Assembly (NCBI GenBank): GCA_963717125.1
Contig: CAVQVG010000015.1
Coordinates: 372,001-436,000, forward strand
Direction of reading: 5' to 3'
Length of the DNA stretch: 64,000 nt
Source of the DNA: RYN-230 sp963717125
Lineage (GTDB): Bacteria > Actinomycetota > Actinomycetes > Streptosporangiales > Streptosporangiaceae
Shown: positions 17,026-25,670 of the stretch, piece after piece
Layout of the letters: each line of letters starts with the position of its first letter
How positions within the stretch are numbered: the stretch's first letter is position 1
Position numbers and translations under genes: made by a program
The notes under the pieces: generated by a model
Told to the model about the DNA's origin: nothing
The model's database searches: none
The model's input: the letters and a program-made list of their open reading frames with translations, nothing else

Positions 17026-17355
17026 CTAGCTGCAATCCCCGCGGTACCGCCAGCAGGGTGGGCGCCGAATTACCACGACCGGGCAGTGGCAGTGGGTGAT
17101 GCAGTGCTCGCTGACCGAGCCGAGGAGCATGCCCACGAACTCTCCGTGGCCGTGACTCCCGACGACGACCAGATCAGCGGTCTTCGAGAGGGCCTCGAGC
17201 ACCGGCGCCGCATGCCCTTCGATAACTGATCGCCGGACCTCAACCGCATCATCCGGGGTCAGGACGGCGCTGACGGTCTTGTCGAGTTGCCGTCGCGCCT
17301 CGTCAGCCGGGTCGTAGTCGGGCGGCGTGGGAGTCTCCCACCCCGAATAGCTCAC
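17026..17355 (-). CDS. half-length universal stress protein (C-terminal half only)
   Basis: 109 residues from GTG 17355, with AAGGAG six bases upstream, so the short form appears to be a genuine translation unit. It contains the C-terminal UspA landmarks ADLVVVGSHGHGEFVGMLLG, SVSEHCITHCHCPVVVIR with the GxxGx9GS nucleotide-binding pattern. The N-terminal 35-40 residues of a normal ~145-residue Usp, with the first beta strand and its Asp, are missing. Whether it can bind ATP is doubtful. It lies divergent from the MarR gene. The stop TAG is in GCTAGC (17025-17030). Confidence 0.8.
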   Translation of the reverse strand: MSYSGWETPTPPDYDPADEARRQLDKTVSAVLTPDDAVEVRRSVIEGHAAPVLEALSKTADLVVVGSHGHGEFVGMLLGSVSEHCITHCHCPVVVIRRPPCWRYRGDCS

Positions 17356-17395
17356 TGGCCACTCCTTCTTCCGCTCCGCACCACATCATCATACG

Positions 17396-17429
17396 ACTTG
17401 TGCAAGTTACTTTAGGAGTTTGCTATCCT
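17396..17429 (+). promoter_or_regulatory. putative MarR operator and promoter for the MarR-MFS unit
   Basis: ACTTGTGCAAGT at 17396-17407 has perfect 5-bp arms (ACTTG/CAAGT). TATCCT at 17424-17429 is a fair -10 box, 8 bases before the MarR ATG, with TTGTGC (17399-17404) as a possible -35 inside the palindrome. It lies between the divergent Usp and MarR genes. Autoregulation is inferred from the usual behaviour of MarR proteins. Confidence 0.5.
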
Positions 17430-17436
17430 GGCGGGC

Positions 17437-17910
17437 ATGGACAAGTCGCGATCTCAGAGTGAGGCGAGCGACGCCGTCCGCCTGGCGATGGCGGTCTCCC
17501 GGCTGCGGTCGCGGATCAGGATCGAGGCCGGGGTCCGCTCGACCGGCATCCCGATCTCGCAGCTGGCCATGCTGGCACGCATCATCGACGAGGGGCCCAC
17601 TACGGCGGCGGCGCTGGCGGCCGGCGAGCACGTGACTCAGCAGGCGATCGCGCAGAGCCTGGCGACGCTCAAGGAGCGGGGCCTGGTGGAGAAGCAGGCC
17701 GATCCCAGCGACGGCCGCAAGAGCCTGGTGAGCGCGACCGCGGCGGGCCGAAAGCTCAGGGAGTCCCTCGAGGTGTCGCGCGGGGAATGGCTGACCCAGG
17801 CCATCGACGCGGCGGTCAGGCCCGGGGAGCGCCCCCTGCTCCGGGAGGCGATCGGGCTGCTCGAGCGCATCGCTGACGTGAAGCTGCACCCCGGCGGTGA
17901 GATCCGGTGA
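17437..17910 (+). CDS. MarR-family transcriptional regulator
   Basis: 157 residues. The winged helix is at about 45-110, with PTTAAALAAGEHVTQQAIAQ as recognition helix and the wing LVEKQADPSDGRKSLVSAT, the hallmark DxRx of MarR. Helical dimerisation ends follow. The stop overlaps the MFS start by 4 bases (GTGA), so regulator and pump are coupled. It likely senses a phenolic or drug-like compound and controls the pump through the palindrome at 17396. Confidence 0.92.
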   Translation: MDKSRSQSEASDAVRLAMAVSRLRSRIRIEAGVRSTGIPISQLAMLARIIDEGPTTAAALAAGEHVTQQAIAQSLATLKERGLVEKQADPSDGRKSLVSATAAGRKLRESLEVSRGEWLTQAIDAAVRPGERPLLREAIGLLERIADVKLHPGGEIR

Positions 17911-19370
17911 CGACGAAGACCGAATCTCACCAGCGCGTGGCGGCCCCGTTCGGGTGGCGGACCGTGACGCCCCTGGTGATGGGGTCAGCGCTGAACCCGA
18001 TCAACAGCTCGGTGATCGCGCTCGCGCTCGTGCCGATCGCCGCCGCCCTGCACATCCCGGTCGGGCGCACGTCGATCCTGGTCTCGTCGCTGTACCTGGC
18101 CTGCGCGATCGCCCAGCCGACCGCAGGCAAGCTCGCTGAGGAGTTCGGCCCCCGCCGGGTCTTCCAGGTAGGGATCGTGTTGGTGCTGCTCGGCGGCCTG
18201 GTCGGCGGCCTGGGCAATGACCTGGCCGTCCTGGTCGTGGCCAGGATCCTGATCGGCATCGGAACGTCGTGTGGCTATCCCTCCGCGATGGTGATCATCC
18301 GCCGCCGCTCCCACCAGGCCGGACTGACCGAGCCACCGGGCAGCGTGCTCGGGAGCCTGGCGATCGCCGGCTCGGCCACCGTGGCGATCGGGCCGCCGAT
18401 CGGCGGCCTCCTGGTCGGCGGCCTGGGGTGGCGCTCGGCATTCCTGCTCAACGTTCCGCTGGCCGCCGCCGCGCTGGCGATGACGTTCGCGTGGGTTCCC
18501 CGCGACGCGCAGCCGGCGGCCGGACGGAAGATCGCAGACCTCGCCACCCGGATCGACCTGGGCGGCATCGCGGTCTTCGGCGGGATGCTGGCCGCTCTGC
18601 TGGTGTTCTTGATGTCGCTGCCGCACCCAGACTGGGTGGCGCTCGCCATCTCGGCCATACTGGCTGCGCTCCTGGTGGCCTGGGAGCTCCGGGCCGCCAG
18701 GCCATTCATCGACCTGCGGCTGCTCGCATCTCAGCGCGCGCTAACCCGGACGTACCTGCGCTTCGGGCTGACACTGCTCGGCGTGTACGTCGTGCTCTAC
18801 GGGATCACGCAATGGATGGAGGCGGCCCGGGGGCTGTCGCCCGAGCAGGCCGGCCTGGTGCTGTTGCCCATGGGCGCCGTCGCCGCCTTCGTGTCGTATC
18901 CGGTGTCGCGCCGCAACCTCGTCCGTGGGCCGCTGATCGCCTGCGCGTTCTTCATGCTCCTGGCATCGGTCGCCACGCTGTTCATCACCGGTCACAGCCC
19001 GGTGATCGCGCTCGTCGGGGTGATGGTCCTGTTCGGCGTGGTCGTAGGCACGACGTCGGTGGGCAACCAGACCGCGTTGTACCTCCAGTCACCGCCGGAA
19101 AGTCTCGGGACCGCCTCGGGCCTCTTGCGGACCTTCGGATACATCGGGTCGATCGCCTCGGCGACGATCACCAGCATCGTCTTCCACGCTCGCGTCAGCG
19201 ACACCGGGCTGCACGACATGGCGATCATCCGCGCCACGTGCGGTCGAGCAGCGCAGAGCCGCCGTGCTCGAGCAAGACGTTCGCCAGCCGGCGGCCGAGC
19301 GCGTCGCCGTCGCAGACCGGACCGGTCAGCTGCGCCCGGATCACCGAGGAGCCGTCTGGGGCGGCGATGA
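17907..19370 (+). CDS. MFS drug/solute exporter, 3' end replaced
   Basis: 487 residues as read, GTG start. About 13 hydrophobic helices are visible, with motif A-like KLAEEFGPRR after helix 2 and GPPIGGLLVGGLGWRSAF, the antiporter motif C region of the 14-helix DHA2 group. From about residue 440 (nt 19229) the protein turns from ...DTGLHDMAII into an Arg/Ala/Pro string because the sequence there is the antisense of hemC. The last helix and tail expected after DMAII are therefore lost and the gene overlaps hemC by about 146 bp. It is either a truncated but perhaps working pump or a pseudogene. Confidence 0.8.
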   Translation: MTTKTESHQRVAAPFGWRTVTPLVMGSALNPINSSVIALALVPIAAALHIPVGRTSILVSSLYLACAIAQPTAGKLAEEFGPRRVFQVGIVLVLLGGLVGGLGNDLAVLVVARILIGIGTSCGYPSAMVIIRRRSHQAGLTEPPGSVLGSLAIAGSATVAIGPPIGGLLVGGLGWRSAFLLNVPLAAAALAMTFAWVPRDAQPAAGRKIADLATRIDLGGIAVFGGMLAALLVFLMSLPHPDWVALAISAILAALLVAWELRAARPFIDLRLLASQRALTRTYLRFGLTLLGVYVVLYGITQWMEAARGLSPEQAGLVLLPMGAVAAFVSYPVSRRNLVRGPLIACAFFMLLASVATLFITGHSPVIALVGVMVLFGVVVGTTSVGNQTALYLQSPPESLGTASGLLRTFGYIGSIASATITSIVFHARVSDTGLHDMAIIRATCGRAAQSRRARARRSPAGGRARRRRRPDRSAAPGSPRSRLGRR

Positions 19371-20190
19371 CTCCGGACACGCGCACCGCTGGTTCGGCCT
19401 CTTCAGCCCCGTTATCTCCGGCCTCGGTGGTCAGCTCGGCCAGGGCGCCGACCGGCGCGCTGCAGCCGGCGTCGAGCCCGGCCAGGAAACCGCGTTCGGT
19501 GATCGCCGCCGCCCGGGTTGGTGCGTGGTCCAGGATCCTGAGCTGAGCCGAGGTAACCGGGTCGTCGGTACGGCACTCGACGGCCAGCACGCCCTGCGCC
19601 GGGGCGGGCATCAGCAGCGACGGCGCGAGGGGCGTGGTGCGTGCGTCGAGCAGACCGAGCCTGGACAGTCCCGCCGTCGCCAGTACCAGGGCGTCAACCT
19701 CGCCGTTGGCGAGCTTGCGCAGGCGGGTGCCGACGTTGCCCCGCATCGGCACGATCTGCGGGTGGCGGCCGGTGGCACGCAGCAGGGCGGCCCGCCGGGG
19801 TGATCCGGTGCCGATCCGCGCTCCGGGCGGCAGTGCGTCCAGGGTGGTCCCGCCCGGCCAGACCAGTGCGTCGCGCGGGTCCTCGCGGGCCGGGTACGCG
19901 GCCACCTGCAGCCCCGGCACGGGCGCTGTCGGCAGATCCTTCCCGGAGTGGACGACGAGGTCAACGTGGCCGCGCAGCAATGCCTCCCGCAAGGTGGTGG
20001 TGAACACCCCGGTCGTGCCGAGCCGTTCGATCGGCGCGGTGGACTCATCTCCCGGCGTGGCCACCGTGACCAGGACGGCCGGCCGGCCGCACTGCTCACG
20101 CAGCTGTCGGGCGAGCTGGCCGGCCTGGGCCAGCGCGAGCGGGCTGCCGCGGGTGCCCAGCCGCAGCGGACGGTGGTGCGGCCAGCTCAT
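19225..20190 (-). CDS. hemC: porphobilinogen deaminase (hydroxymethylbilane synthase)
   Basis: 321 residues. The N-terminal GTRGSPLALAQA, VVHSGKDLPTAP (usually SLKDLP) and GTGSPRRAALLRA are present, and the cofactor-binding Cys243 is in GFLAGLDAGCSAPVG. It joins four porphobilinogen units to hydroxymethylbilane in haem/sirohaem/B12 synthesis. The ATG overlaps the hemA stop (ATGA). It is normal size. hemB, hemD and hemL are not in the window, so this is either part of a split pathway or a second set. It is convergent with, and overlaps, the truncated MFS gene. Confidence 0.95.
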   Translation of the reverse strand: MSWPHHRPLRLGTRGSPLALAQAGQLARQLREQCGRPAVLVTVATPGDESTAPIERLGTTGVFTTTLREALLRGHVDLVVHSGKDLPTAPVPGLQVAAYPAREDPRDALVWPGGTTLDALPPGARIGTGSPRRAALLRATGRHPQIVPMRGNVGTRLRKLANGEVDALVLATAGLSRLGLLDARTTPLAPSLLMPAPAQGVLAVECRTDDPVTSAQLRILDHAPTRAAAITERGFLAGLDAGCSAPVGALAELTTEAGDNGAEEAEPAVRVSGVIAAPDGSSVIRAQLTGPVCDGDALGRRLANVLLEHGGSALLDRTWRG

Positions 20191-21464
20191 GCTCTGGCCT
20201 CATCGGGGTTGAGGTCGAAGAGTTGCCGGAGCGCGTCGAGGTAGAGGGGCCCTTCCGGGCCAGCGGAGACCTCCTTGGCCCGCACGGTCGGCCGGTGCAG
20301 GACCTTGCGCAGGATGCGGTGGACGGTGGCCGCGGTCTCGGCCCGTTGCTGGTCGCTGAGCCCCGGCAACCGGTCTTGCAGCCGGGCCAGTTCGGCGTCG
20401 GCGAGCTGCCTGATCTGCGCGTGCATGGCGGCGATAACCGGCGCCGCGGCGGCCTGGTCCTGCCGGTCCATGTAGGCGGCGGCTTCGGCGGCGACGATGG
20501 CGCGGACCTGGGGCAGCTGGCTTGGTACGTCCAGGCCGCCCAGGTGCCGGCCCAGTGTGGCGAGGTCGGCGAGCGTGACGCCGGCCAGGCGCCCGACGGC
20601 CGGTTCGACGTTGGCGGGCATGCCCAGGTCCAGGACGAACAGCGGCCGGCCTGCGGCCGGTTCCCTGGCCGCCCGCACCTGCCCGGCGCGCACGACGGGT
20701 ACGGCGGACCCGGTGGCGGTGACCAGGATGTCGGTGTCGGCGATCGCGGCGGGCACGTCGCTGGCCGCCAGCGGCCGGCCGCGCACCGCCGTGGCCACCG
20801 CCGCGGCTCGCGCCGGGCTACGGCTGGCCACCCCCAGCCGTCCGACGCCGGCCTGGCGCAGCAGCCGGGCCGCGAGCTTGCCCATGCTGCCGGTGCCGAG
20901 CACGACCGCGTGGCGGGCGGCGAGCCCGCCCAGGTGCCCGGCGGCGAGGTCGACGCCCGCCCGGGCCAGCGAGATGCCTTCGGTGCTGATCGCGGTCTGC
21001 GTCCGGGCCCGCTTGCTGGCCCGCAGGGCCGCGTCGATCAGGCCGGTAAGGGCAGCGCCGGTGGTTCCCGCCGCGGCGGCCGCGCGGGCCGCGGCCTTGA
21101 TCTGGGCGACGATCTGGTCCTCACCCACGGCCATCGAGTCCAGCCCGCACGCCACCGAGAACAAGTGCTCGGCGGCCGCGCTGCCGACCCTGACCTGGGC
21201 CAACCGCGGGATCTCGCCGGCCTGGACCCGCCCACGAGCGGCCAGGAGGTCCGCGACGGCCCGGGTCGCCAGTCCGGACGGCCCTGACGCGGCCGCGTAG
21301 ACCTCGACCCGGTTGCAGGTAGACAGGACGGCCACCTCGTCGATACCCGGCACGGCGTGCAGCCGGGCCAGCACGCCGCCAAGCTCTGCAGCCGGGACGG
21401 CGAGCTTCTCGAGCACCCCGGCCGGAGCAGTCCGGTAGGACACGCCGACGTTCACAATCGTCAT
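20187..21464 (-). CDS. hemA: glutamyl-tRNA reductase
   Basis: 425 residues. Active-site Cys50 lies in LSTCNRVEVYA, at the same place as in other GluTR. GEDQIVAQIK, the NADPH fold VLGTGSMGKLAARLL and the C-terminal dimerisation helices with AETAATVHRILRKVLHRP are present. It reduces Glu-tRNA to glutamate-1-semialdehyde, the first step of C5 haem synthesis. It heads the hemA-hemC unit. The 183-base gap to the kinase gene upstream holds its promoter and a hairpin. In many actinobacteria hemA is preceded by the redox regulator rex; none is seen here. Confidence 0.95.
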   Translation of the reverse strand: MTIVNVGVSYRTAPAGVLEKLAVPAAELGGVLARLHAVPGIDEVAVLSTCNRVEVYAAASGPSGLATRAVADLLAARGRVQAGEIPRLAQVRVGSAAAEHLFSVACGLDSMAVGEDQIVAQIKAAARAAAAAGTTGAALTGLIDAALRASKRARTQTAISTEGISLARAGVDLAAGHLGGLAARHAVVLGTGSMGKLAARLLRQAGVGRLGVASRSPARAAAVATAVRGRPLAASDVPAAIADTDILVTATGSAVPVVRAGQVRAAREPAAGRPLFVLDLGMPANVEPAVGRLAGVTLADLATLGRHLGGLDVPSQLPQVRAIVAAEAAAYMDRQDQAAAAPVIAAMHAQIRQLADAELARLQDRLPGLSDQQRAETAATVHRILRKVLHRPTVRAKEVSAGPEGPLYLDALRQLFDLNPDEARA

Positions 21465-21610
21465 CGTGGTGACCGTTCAGTTTAGTCGGGGATCGCGCCG
21501 CGTACTCGTCCAGCTTCGCGGCCAGGGCCGCGTACGTCTTCGCAGCCAGCGTCCAACTCGACTACCGGCCAGCAGGAATCAGCCGTTGCCAGGAGCTCGG
21601 TGCTCGGCGG

Positions 21611-21625
21611 CCCGGCAACGCCGGG
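21611..21625 (-). terminator. hairpin after the triple-GAF kinase gene
   Basis: CCCGGC (21611-21616), loop AAC, GCCGGG (21620-21625); it extends by GG/CC outside with a bulge. It is 23 bases beyond the kinase stop. No T run. Confidence 0.4.
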
Positions 21626-21647
21626 GGCCACGGCACAGCGGCCGGAA

Positions 21648-23959
21648 TCATCTCTCGGCTGATGGCGATGGGCTAGGGCCCGTATCCGGCTGGCCGGCGC
21701 CGGTCACGACCGGAAGCTCGCAAGACACCGTCGTGCCGGCGTCCGCCGGACTGTGTATGGCGAACGTGCCGCCTAGCGCCTCGATACGGTCCTTCAGCCC
21801 GACCAGCCCAGACCCCCCTAGCGGGTCGGCGCCGCCGGTGCCGTCGTCTCGCACGCATACTCGCAGCGCGCCGCCCGAGACTTCCGCGCTTACCCCGGCC
21901 ACCGACGCGTGCGCATGCCTGGTCGCGTTGGTGAGCGCCTCGGAAACGGCGTAGTACGCGGCCACCTCGACCGGCTCCGGCAGCCGCCCGATCGCGGGAA
22001 CGTCGAGCTCGACGGCGATCGCGGCCCGCCTGGCCAGCGTGCGCAGGGCCGGCCCCAGGCCGCCCTCGGACAAGATCGCCGGGTGGATGCCGCGGGCGAT
22101 CTCCCGCAGATCCTCCACCGCCTCGTCCAGCTGGCCGGCGACCCGGCCGATCTCGGTCTCCAGCCCGGCCAGCCCGGCCAGCCCGGCCGCACCATGCCCT
22201 GGGCCAGGCGCAGCTCCAGGCCGAGCGAGACCAGCCGCTGCTGGGTCCCGTCGTGCAGGTCCCGCTCGATCCGCCGCCGGGTCTCGTCGGTGGCGGCGAC
22301 GATGCGGGCCCGCGAGGCGGCCAGCTCCGCCCGGCTCTGGGCGTTCCCGACCGCCGTCGCGACCAGCTCGGTGAAGTCCGCCATCCGGCCCGCGGTGCCG
22401 GAAGGAAACGGCTCCCGCCTCGTCAGCACGACCACCATGCCCCACAGGCGGCCTTCGACGACGATCGGGCTGGCCACCACCGACCGGATGCCCAGCTCGC
22501 GCAGGCCGTCGGCGGCCGGGTCCGACACCCTGCTCCACGCGTTCTCGTCGACCCGGGCCGGGCGGCGGGTCCGCCACACCACCGCGGGGGCCAGATAGTC
22601 GCGGAGTTCCAGGCGCCTCCCGGCCGGCCACGCGACCAGGTCCTCGTCTCCTGCGCCGCTGATCACGACCGCGGTGCCATCCGGCTCGTAGCTGCCAATG
22701 CCGGCGCTGTCCGCGTCGACCAGCCGGCGGACTTCCTCGGCGACCGCCGAGAAGACCTCGCCGGGGTCGGTACCGCGGGCCACCAGCGTGGCCACCCGGC
22801 GCAGGGCCGCCTGCTCGGCCAGCAGGCGGCTGAGCTCGTCCCGGCTGGCCTCCAGCGCGGCCCGGTTCTGCGCGTTGGCGACCGCGGTGGCGACCAGGTC
22901 GGTGAACTCCGTCATGCGGTGCTCGGTGCCGTCCGGCAGCGGCCCCTCCCCCGACCCCACGGCGATCGCGCCCCACAGCCGGCCGTTGACGTGGATCGGC
23001 AGGGCGACCGCGGACCGCAGCCCCTCCCGGAGATACGGCTCCCCGCCCGGGATGTCGCGGTAGTCGTCAACCCGCGCGGCCTGGCCGGTCCGCCGGACGG
23101 CTGCGGTCAGCCCGGCCTGCGGATAGCCCGCCCAGCGTTCCCCAACCCGCACGTGCGGGCCCGTCGTGCCCTCGTTGGCCAGGAGTGTCGCCGTTCCGTC
23201 GGTTTCGTACCGGATCATCCGGGCGGTGCCGCCGCCGAAGTACTGCAGCGCCTCGTGGGTGGCGGCCGCGAACACCATCTCAGGCGGCTCGCCGCGCGCG
23301 ACGAGCATGGCCAGCCGCCGCAGCGCCGCCTGGGTATCGGCGAGCTTGCGTAGTTGCTCCTCGGCCTGCGCGTTGGCGATCGCCGTCGCGGCAAGCTCGG
23401 TGAAGTCCGCCATTCGCGATTCGGTGCCGGCCGGGAAGTCCTCCCCCGCGGTCGCGACCACCGTCACGCCCCAGAAGCGGCCCTCCACCAGGATCGGCGT
23501 GGCCATCGCGGCCCGCAGGCCCAGCCCATGGACCACCTCGCCGAACGGGCCCGAAGTCAGCATGTCTCCGCTAATCCGGGCCGGGCCGCCCGTTCGGAGC
23601 GCTGCCGTCATGGCCATTCCCGGCTGTAGCTTCCGCCGGAAACCCACCGGTACTTGATCACTGACCCGGCCATAACACCCGAGGACGGTGGCGTACCTCT
23701 CGATCTCCCCGCGCTCCGCGGGCAGTTCATCGACGCGAGAGACAAACGTCGCCTCGGCGCCGATCAGGCGGCCGAGCTCATCCGCGACCGCGCCGAACAC
23801 CTCGGCCGGCTGCGCACCTCCGGCGACCAGCGTGGCCACCCGCCGCAGCGCGGCCTGCTCGTCCGCAAGCTCACGCAGCCGCGCCGGGCCGGGTGGATCA
23901 TGGGCCGCGTTACCGGCCGCGGCATGGGCCGTGTCGGCGCCGGTATCTGGCGCGCTCAT
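21648..23959 (-). pseudogene. triple-GAF sensor histidine kinase (HisKA_3/HATPase), broken by a -1 frameshift
   Basis: From ATG 23959 (MSAPDTGAD) three successive GAF domains are readable, each opening with a VATLVA(R/G)G or LAMLVARG helix and containing an R(M)xxFTEL..AVANAQ end. The dimerisation/phosphorylation helix of NarL-type kinases follows, ARIVAATDETRRRIERDLHDG, with the phospho-His in RDLHDG. At about 22161-22198, inside GC-rich tandem repeats of agcccggcc, the frame shifts. The continuation, GLETEIGRVAGQLDEAVEDL and the HATPase with EALTNATRHAHA and GSGLVGLKDRIEALGG, is in another frame and ends at 21648. One missing base restores a protein of about 770 residues. It probably partners one of the NarL-type regulators. 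Broken gene or sequence error cannot be decided here. Confidence 0.85.
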
Positions 23960-24048
23960 AAGGCTGACGGTAGCCCGGTGCACGGCCCGCTAGCGCTGGG
24001 GTGGCGGCCGTGGCCTCCGGCTGATTCGGCAGACGCAGGCGCAGGCGC

Positions 24049-24696
24049 CTATTCCGGCCAGTCGGAGTTCAAGATGATGTCCACGAAGTTGCCACGCCGG
24101 TAGCCGGGGACGTACCGCTCCAGGACATCCGCCTTGACATTGCCGAACGCCGTTTCCGGTTTGGGCGCGATGCCTTCGGTGAATGCCGCCAGGATGCTGC
24201 GTTTGAAGTCCGGCCGCGGGTGCAGAGCGGTGACGGCGGCCCGGTCGGCGTCGCTGATGTCGTGGTAGCCGATGCCGAGAACGTCGTATTCGACGCCGGC
24301 GGTGACGAGGGCGACCTCGGGTTCCATGAACTCCGGGATGCCGGGCGTGGTGTGCAGGGCGATGGCCGTCCAGACCCGGCGGATGCTGTCCTCGGGCACG
24401 CCGTGGCCCTGCAGGAACCGGCGCGCTTCGCCGGCACTGTCCACCTCGAAGCGCCGGCCGCTGTCGCGGAACTCTATGTTCAGGCCAAGGTCGTGGAACA
24501 TCGCCCCGATGTACAGCAGTTCAGGGTCGAAGCTGAGCCCCCGGTTCCGGCCCTGCAGGCTGCCGAACCAGAAGACCCGCCGGGAATGGTGGTACACCAG
24601 GTCGGTGGCGGACTCGCGCACCAGCTCCGTGGCTTCGCGGGCCAGCTTCGTGTCGGGGACCGTCACCCCAGCCGCAGTCTGTCCATTGGCAGACAT
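24049..24696 (-). CDS. HD-domain phosphohydrolase-like protein (cyanamide-hydratase-like)
   Basis: 215 residues from ATG 24696, with AGGAGG upstream. The metal-binding pattern is H in YHHSRRVFWFG, HD in GAMFHDLGL and later H in IALHTTPG. The YxHSxRV...LLYIGAMFHDLGL arrangement matches the HD group that includes fungal cyanamide hydratase-like proteins. The substrate is unknown and the similarity is by motif only. It lies next to the GAF kinase on the same strand (the kinase starts 90 bases downstream), so co-transcription is possible. Confidence 0.8.
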   Translation of the reverse strand: MSANGQTAAGVTVPDTKLAREATELVRESATDLVYHHSRRVFWFGSLQGRNRGLSFDPELLYIGAMFHDLGLNIEFRDSGRRFEVDSAGEARRFLQGHGVPEDSIRRVWTAIALHTTPGIPEFMEPEVALVTAGVEYDVLGIGYHDISDADRAAVTALHPRPDFKRSILAAFTEGIAPKPETAFGNVKADVLERYVPGYRRGNFVDIILNSDWPE

Positions 24697-25019
24697 CGCT
24701 GCCTCCTCGTGTCTCTGAAAGGCCCGGCGCCCGGCGCGGGGCCGCATGTGGTTCACGCTGGCGCATAAGCGTGGCCCGGTCTGCCCGGCAGGCGGCCAAC
24801 TGCCCTACCGGCTAGCTGGAAACCTCTGGGCCTGAGGCCGCCACCGTCGACAGGCGGGAAGCGGGGACGTATGCTGCGTTCTGTTCGTCAAGGTCGAGCC
24901 CGGTCGCGCCTGAGCTACGTGACGCTGAGCTACGTGCGAGATCGGACCAGGCGGCGGGAGACCGGTTCGCCGGGCTGGAACGTGGCCTTGCGCTGGCCTC
25001 TCTGCGTGGAAGTGGGAAT
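24697..25019. other. intergenic region between divergent HD and MEDS genes, with a short direct repeat
   Basis: 323 bases without a convincing gene. It holds GCTAGC near 24811 and a perfect 11-bp direct repeat TGAGCTACGTG at 24911-24921 and 24926-24936 (15-bp period) about 85 bases before the MEDS start, which could bind a regulator. Promoters for both genes must be here, but I cannot place them. Confidence 0.5.
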
Positions 25020-25670
25020 ATGCAGAGCACCAGGCACTCCCCGCAAGCTACCGGTACTACTTTCGGGCCGCAGCGTCACATTTGCGCGTTCTTCAACAGC
25101 ATCGACGAGCAGCACCGCGTGCTGCGCCCGTTCATCAAGGACGGATTCGACCGCGGGGACAAGGCCTACCACTACGTGGACCCCGAGCGACAGGAAGAGC
25201 ATCTCAGCTGGCTCACCGACACGGGCATCGATGTGCAGGAGGGGATGGCCACCGGCCAGCTGGAGGTGTGGCCGTGGGAAGACAGCCCGCTCCGCGGCGG
25301 ACGCTTCGACCTGGACACCTGGCTGGCGTCGTTCGAACAAGTGCTCCAGTCCGGGCCGGCGGCGGGATACGCGCAGACGACGTTCCTGGGCCACATGGAA
25401 TGGGCGCTCCTTGACTTGCCGGGCGTCGGCGACCTGATGGAGTACGAGACGCGGGTCAACTACGTGATTCCCAAGTACGACGGTCCGGTGATCTGCACGT
25501 ACGATCTGACGAAATTCGGCGCGAGCGTCGTGATGGACGCGTTGCGGACGCATCCATTCGTGATTATCGGCGGCCTGCTTCAGGAGAACCCGTTCTTCGT
25601 TCCTCCTGATCAGTTGCTGCTCGAGATCCGGGAGCGGCGAGACCGCAAGAACGCAAGCACGGCGGAGTGA
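25020..25670 (+). CDS. MEDS-domain sensory protein
   Basis: 216 residues. HICAFFNSIDEQHRVLRPF, GDKAYHYVDP and the C-terminal YDLTKFGASVVMDALRTHP, FVIIGGLLQENPFFVPP match the MEDS (DcmR-like sensory) domain found alone or in front of kinases and anti-sigma antagonists in actinobacteria. The ligand is unknown. Its stop is directly followed by the ATG of a GAF/PAS kinase (TGAATG), so the two are coupled and probably form one sensing system. A weak GGAAG lies before the ATG. Confidence 0.85.
   Translation: MQSTRHSPQATGTTFGPQRHICAFFNSIDEQHRVLRPFIKDGFDRGDKAYHYVDPERQEEHLSWLTDTGIDVQEGMATGQLEVWPWEDSPLRGGRFDLDTWLASFEQVLQSGPAAGYAQTTFLGHMEWALLDLPGVGDLMEYETRVNYVIPKYDGPVICTYDLTKFGASVVMDALRTHPFVIIGGLLQENPFFVPPDQLLLEIRERRDRKNASTAE

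Noticed and set aside
22161..22198. Programmed -1 frameshift in the triple-GAF kinase
   Set aside because: No slippery heptamer or downstream pseudoknot is evident; repeat slippage or sequencing error is simpler.
24871..25437. Open frame overlapping the MEDS gene in another frame
   Set aside because: The MEDS frame has clear family motifs; this one is Arg/Ser/Thr-rich nonsense.
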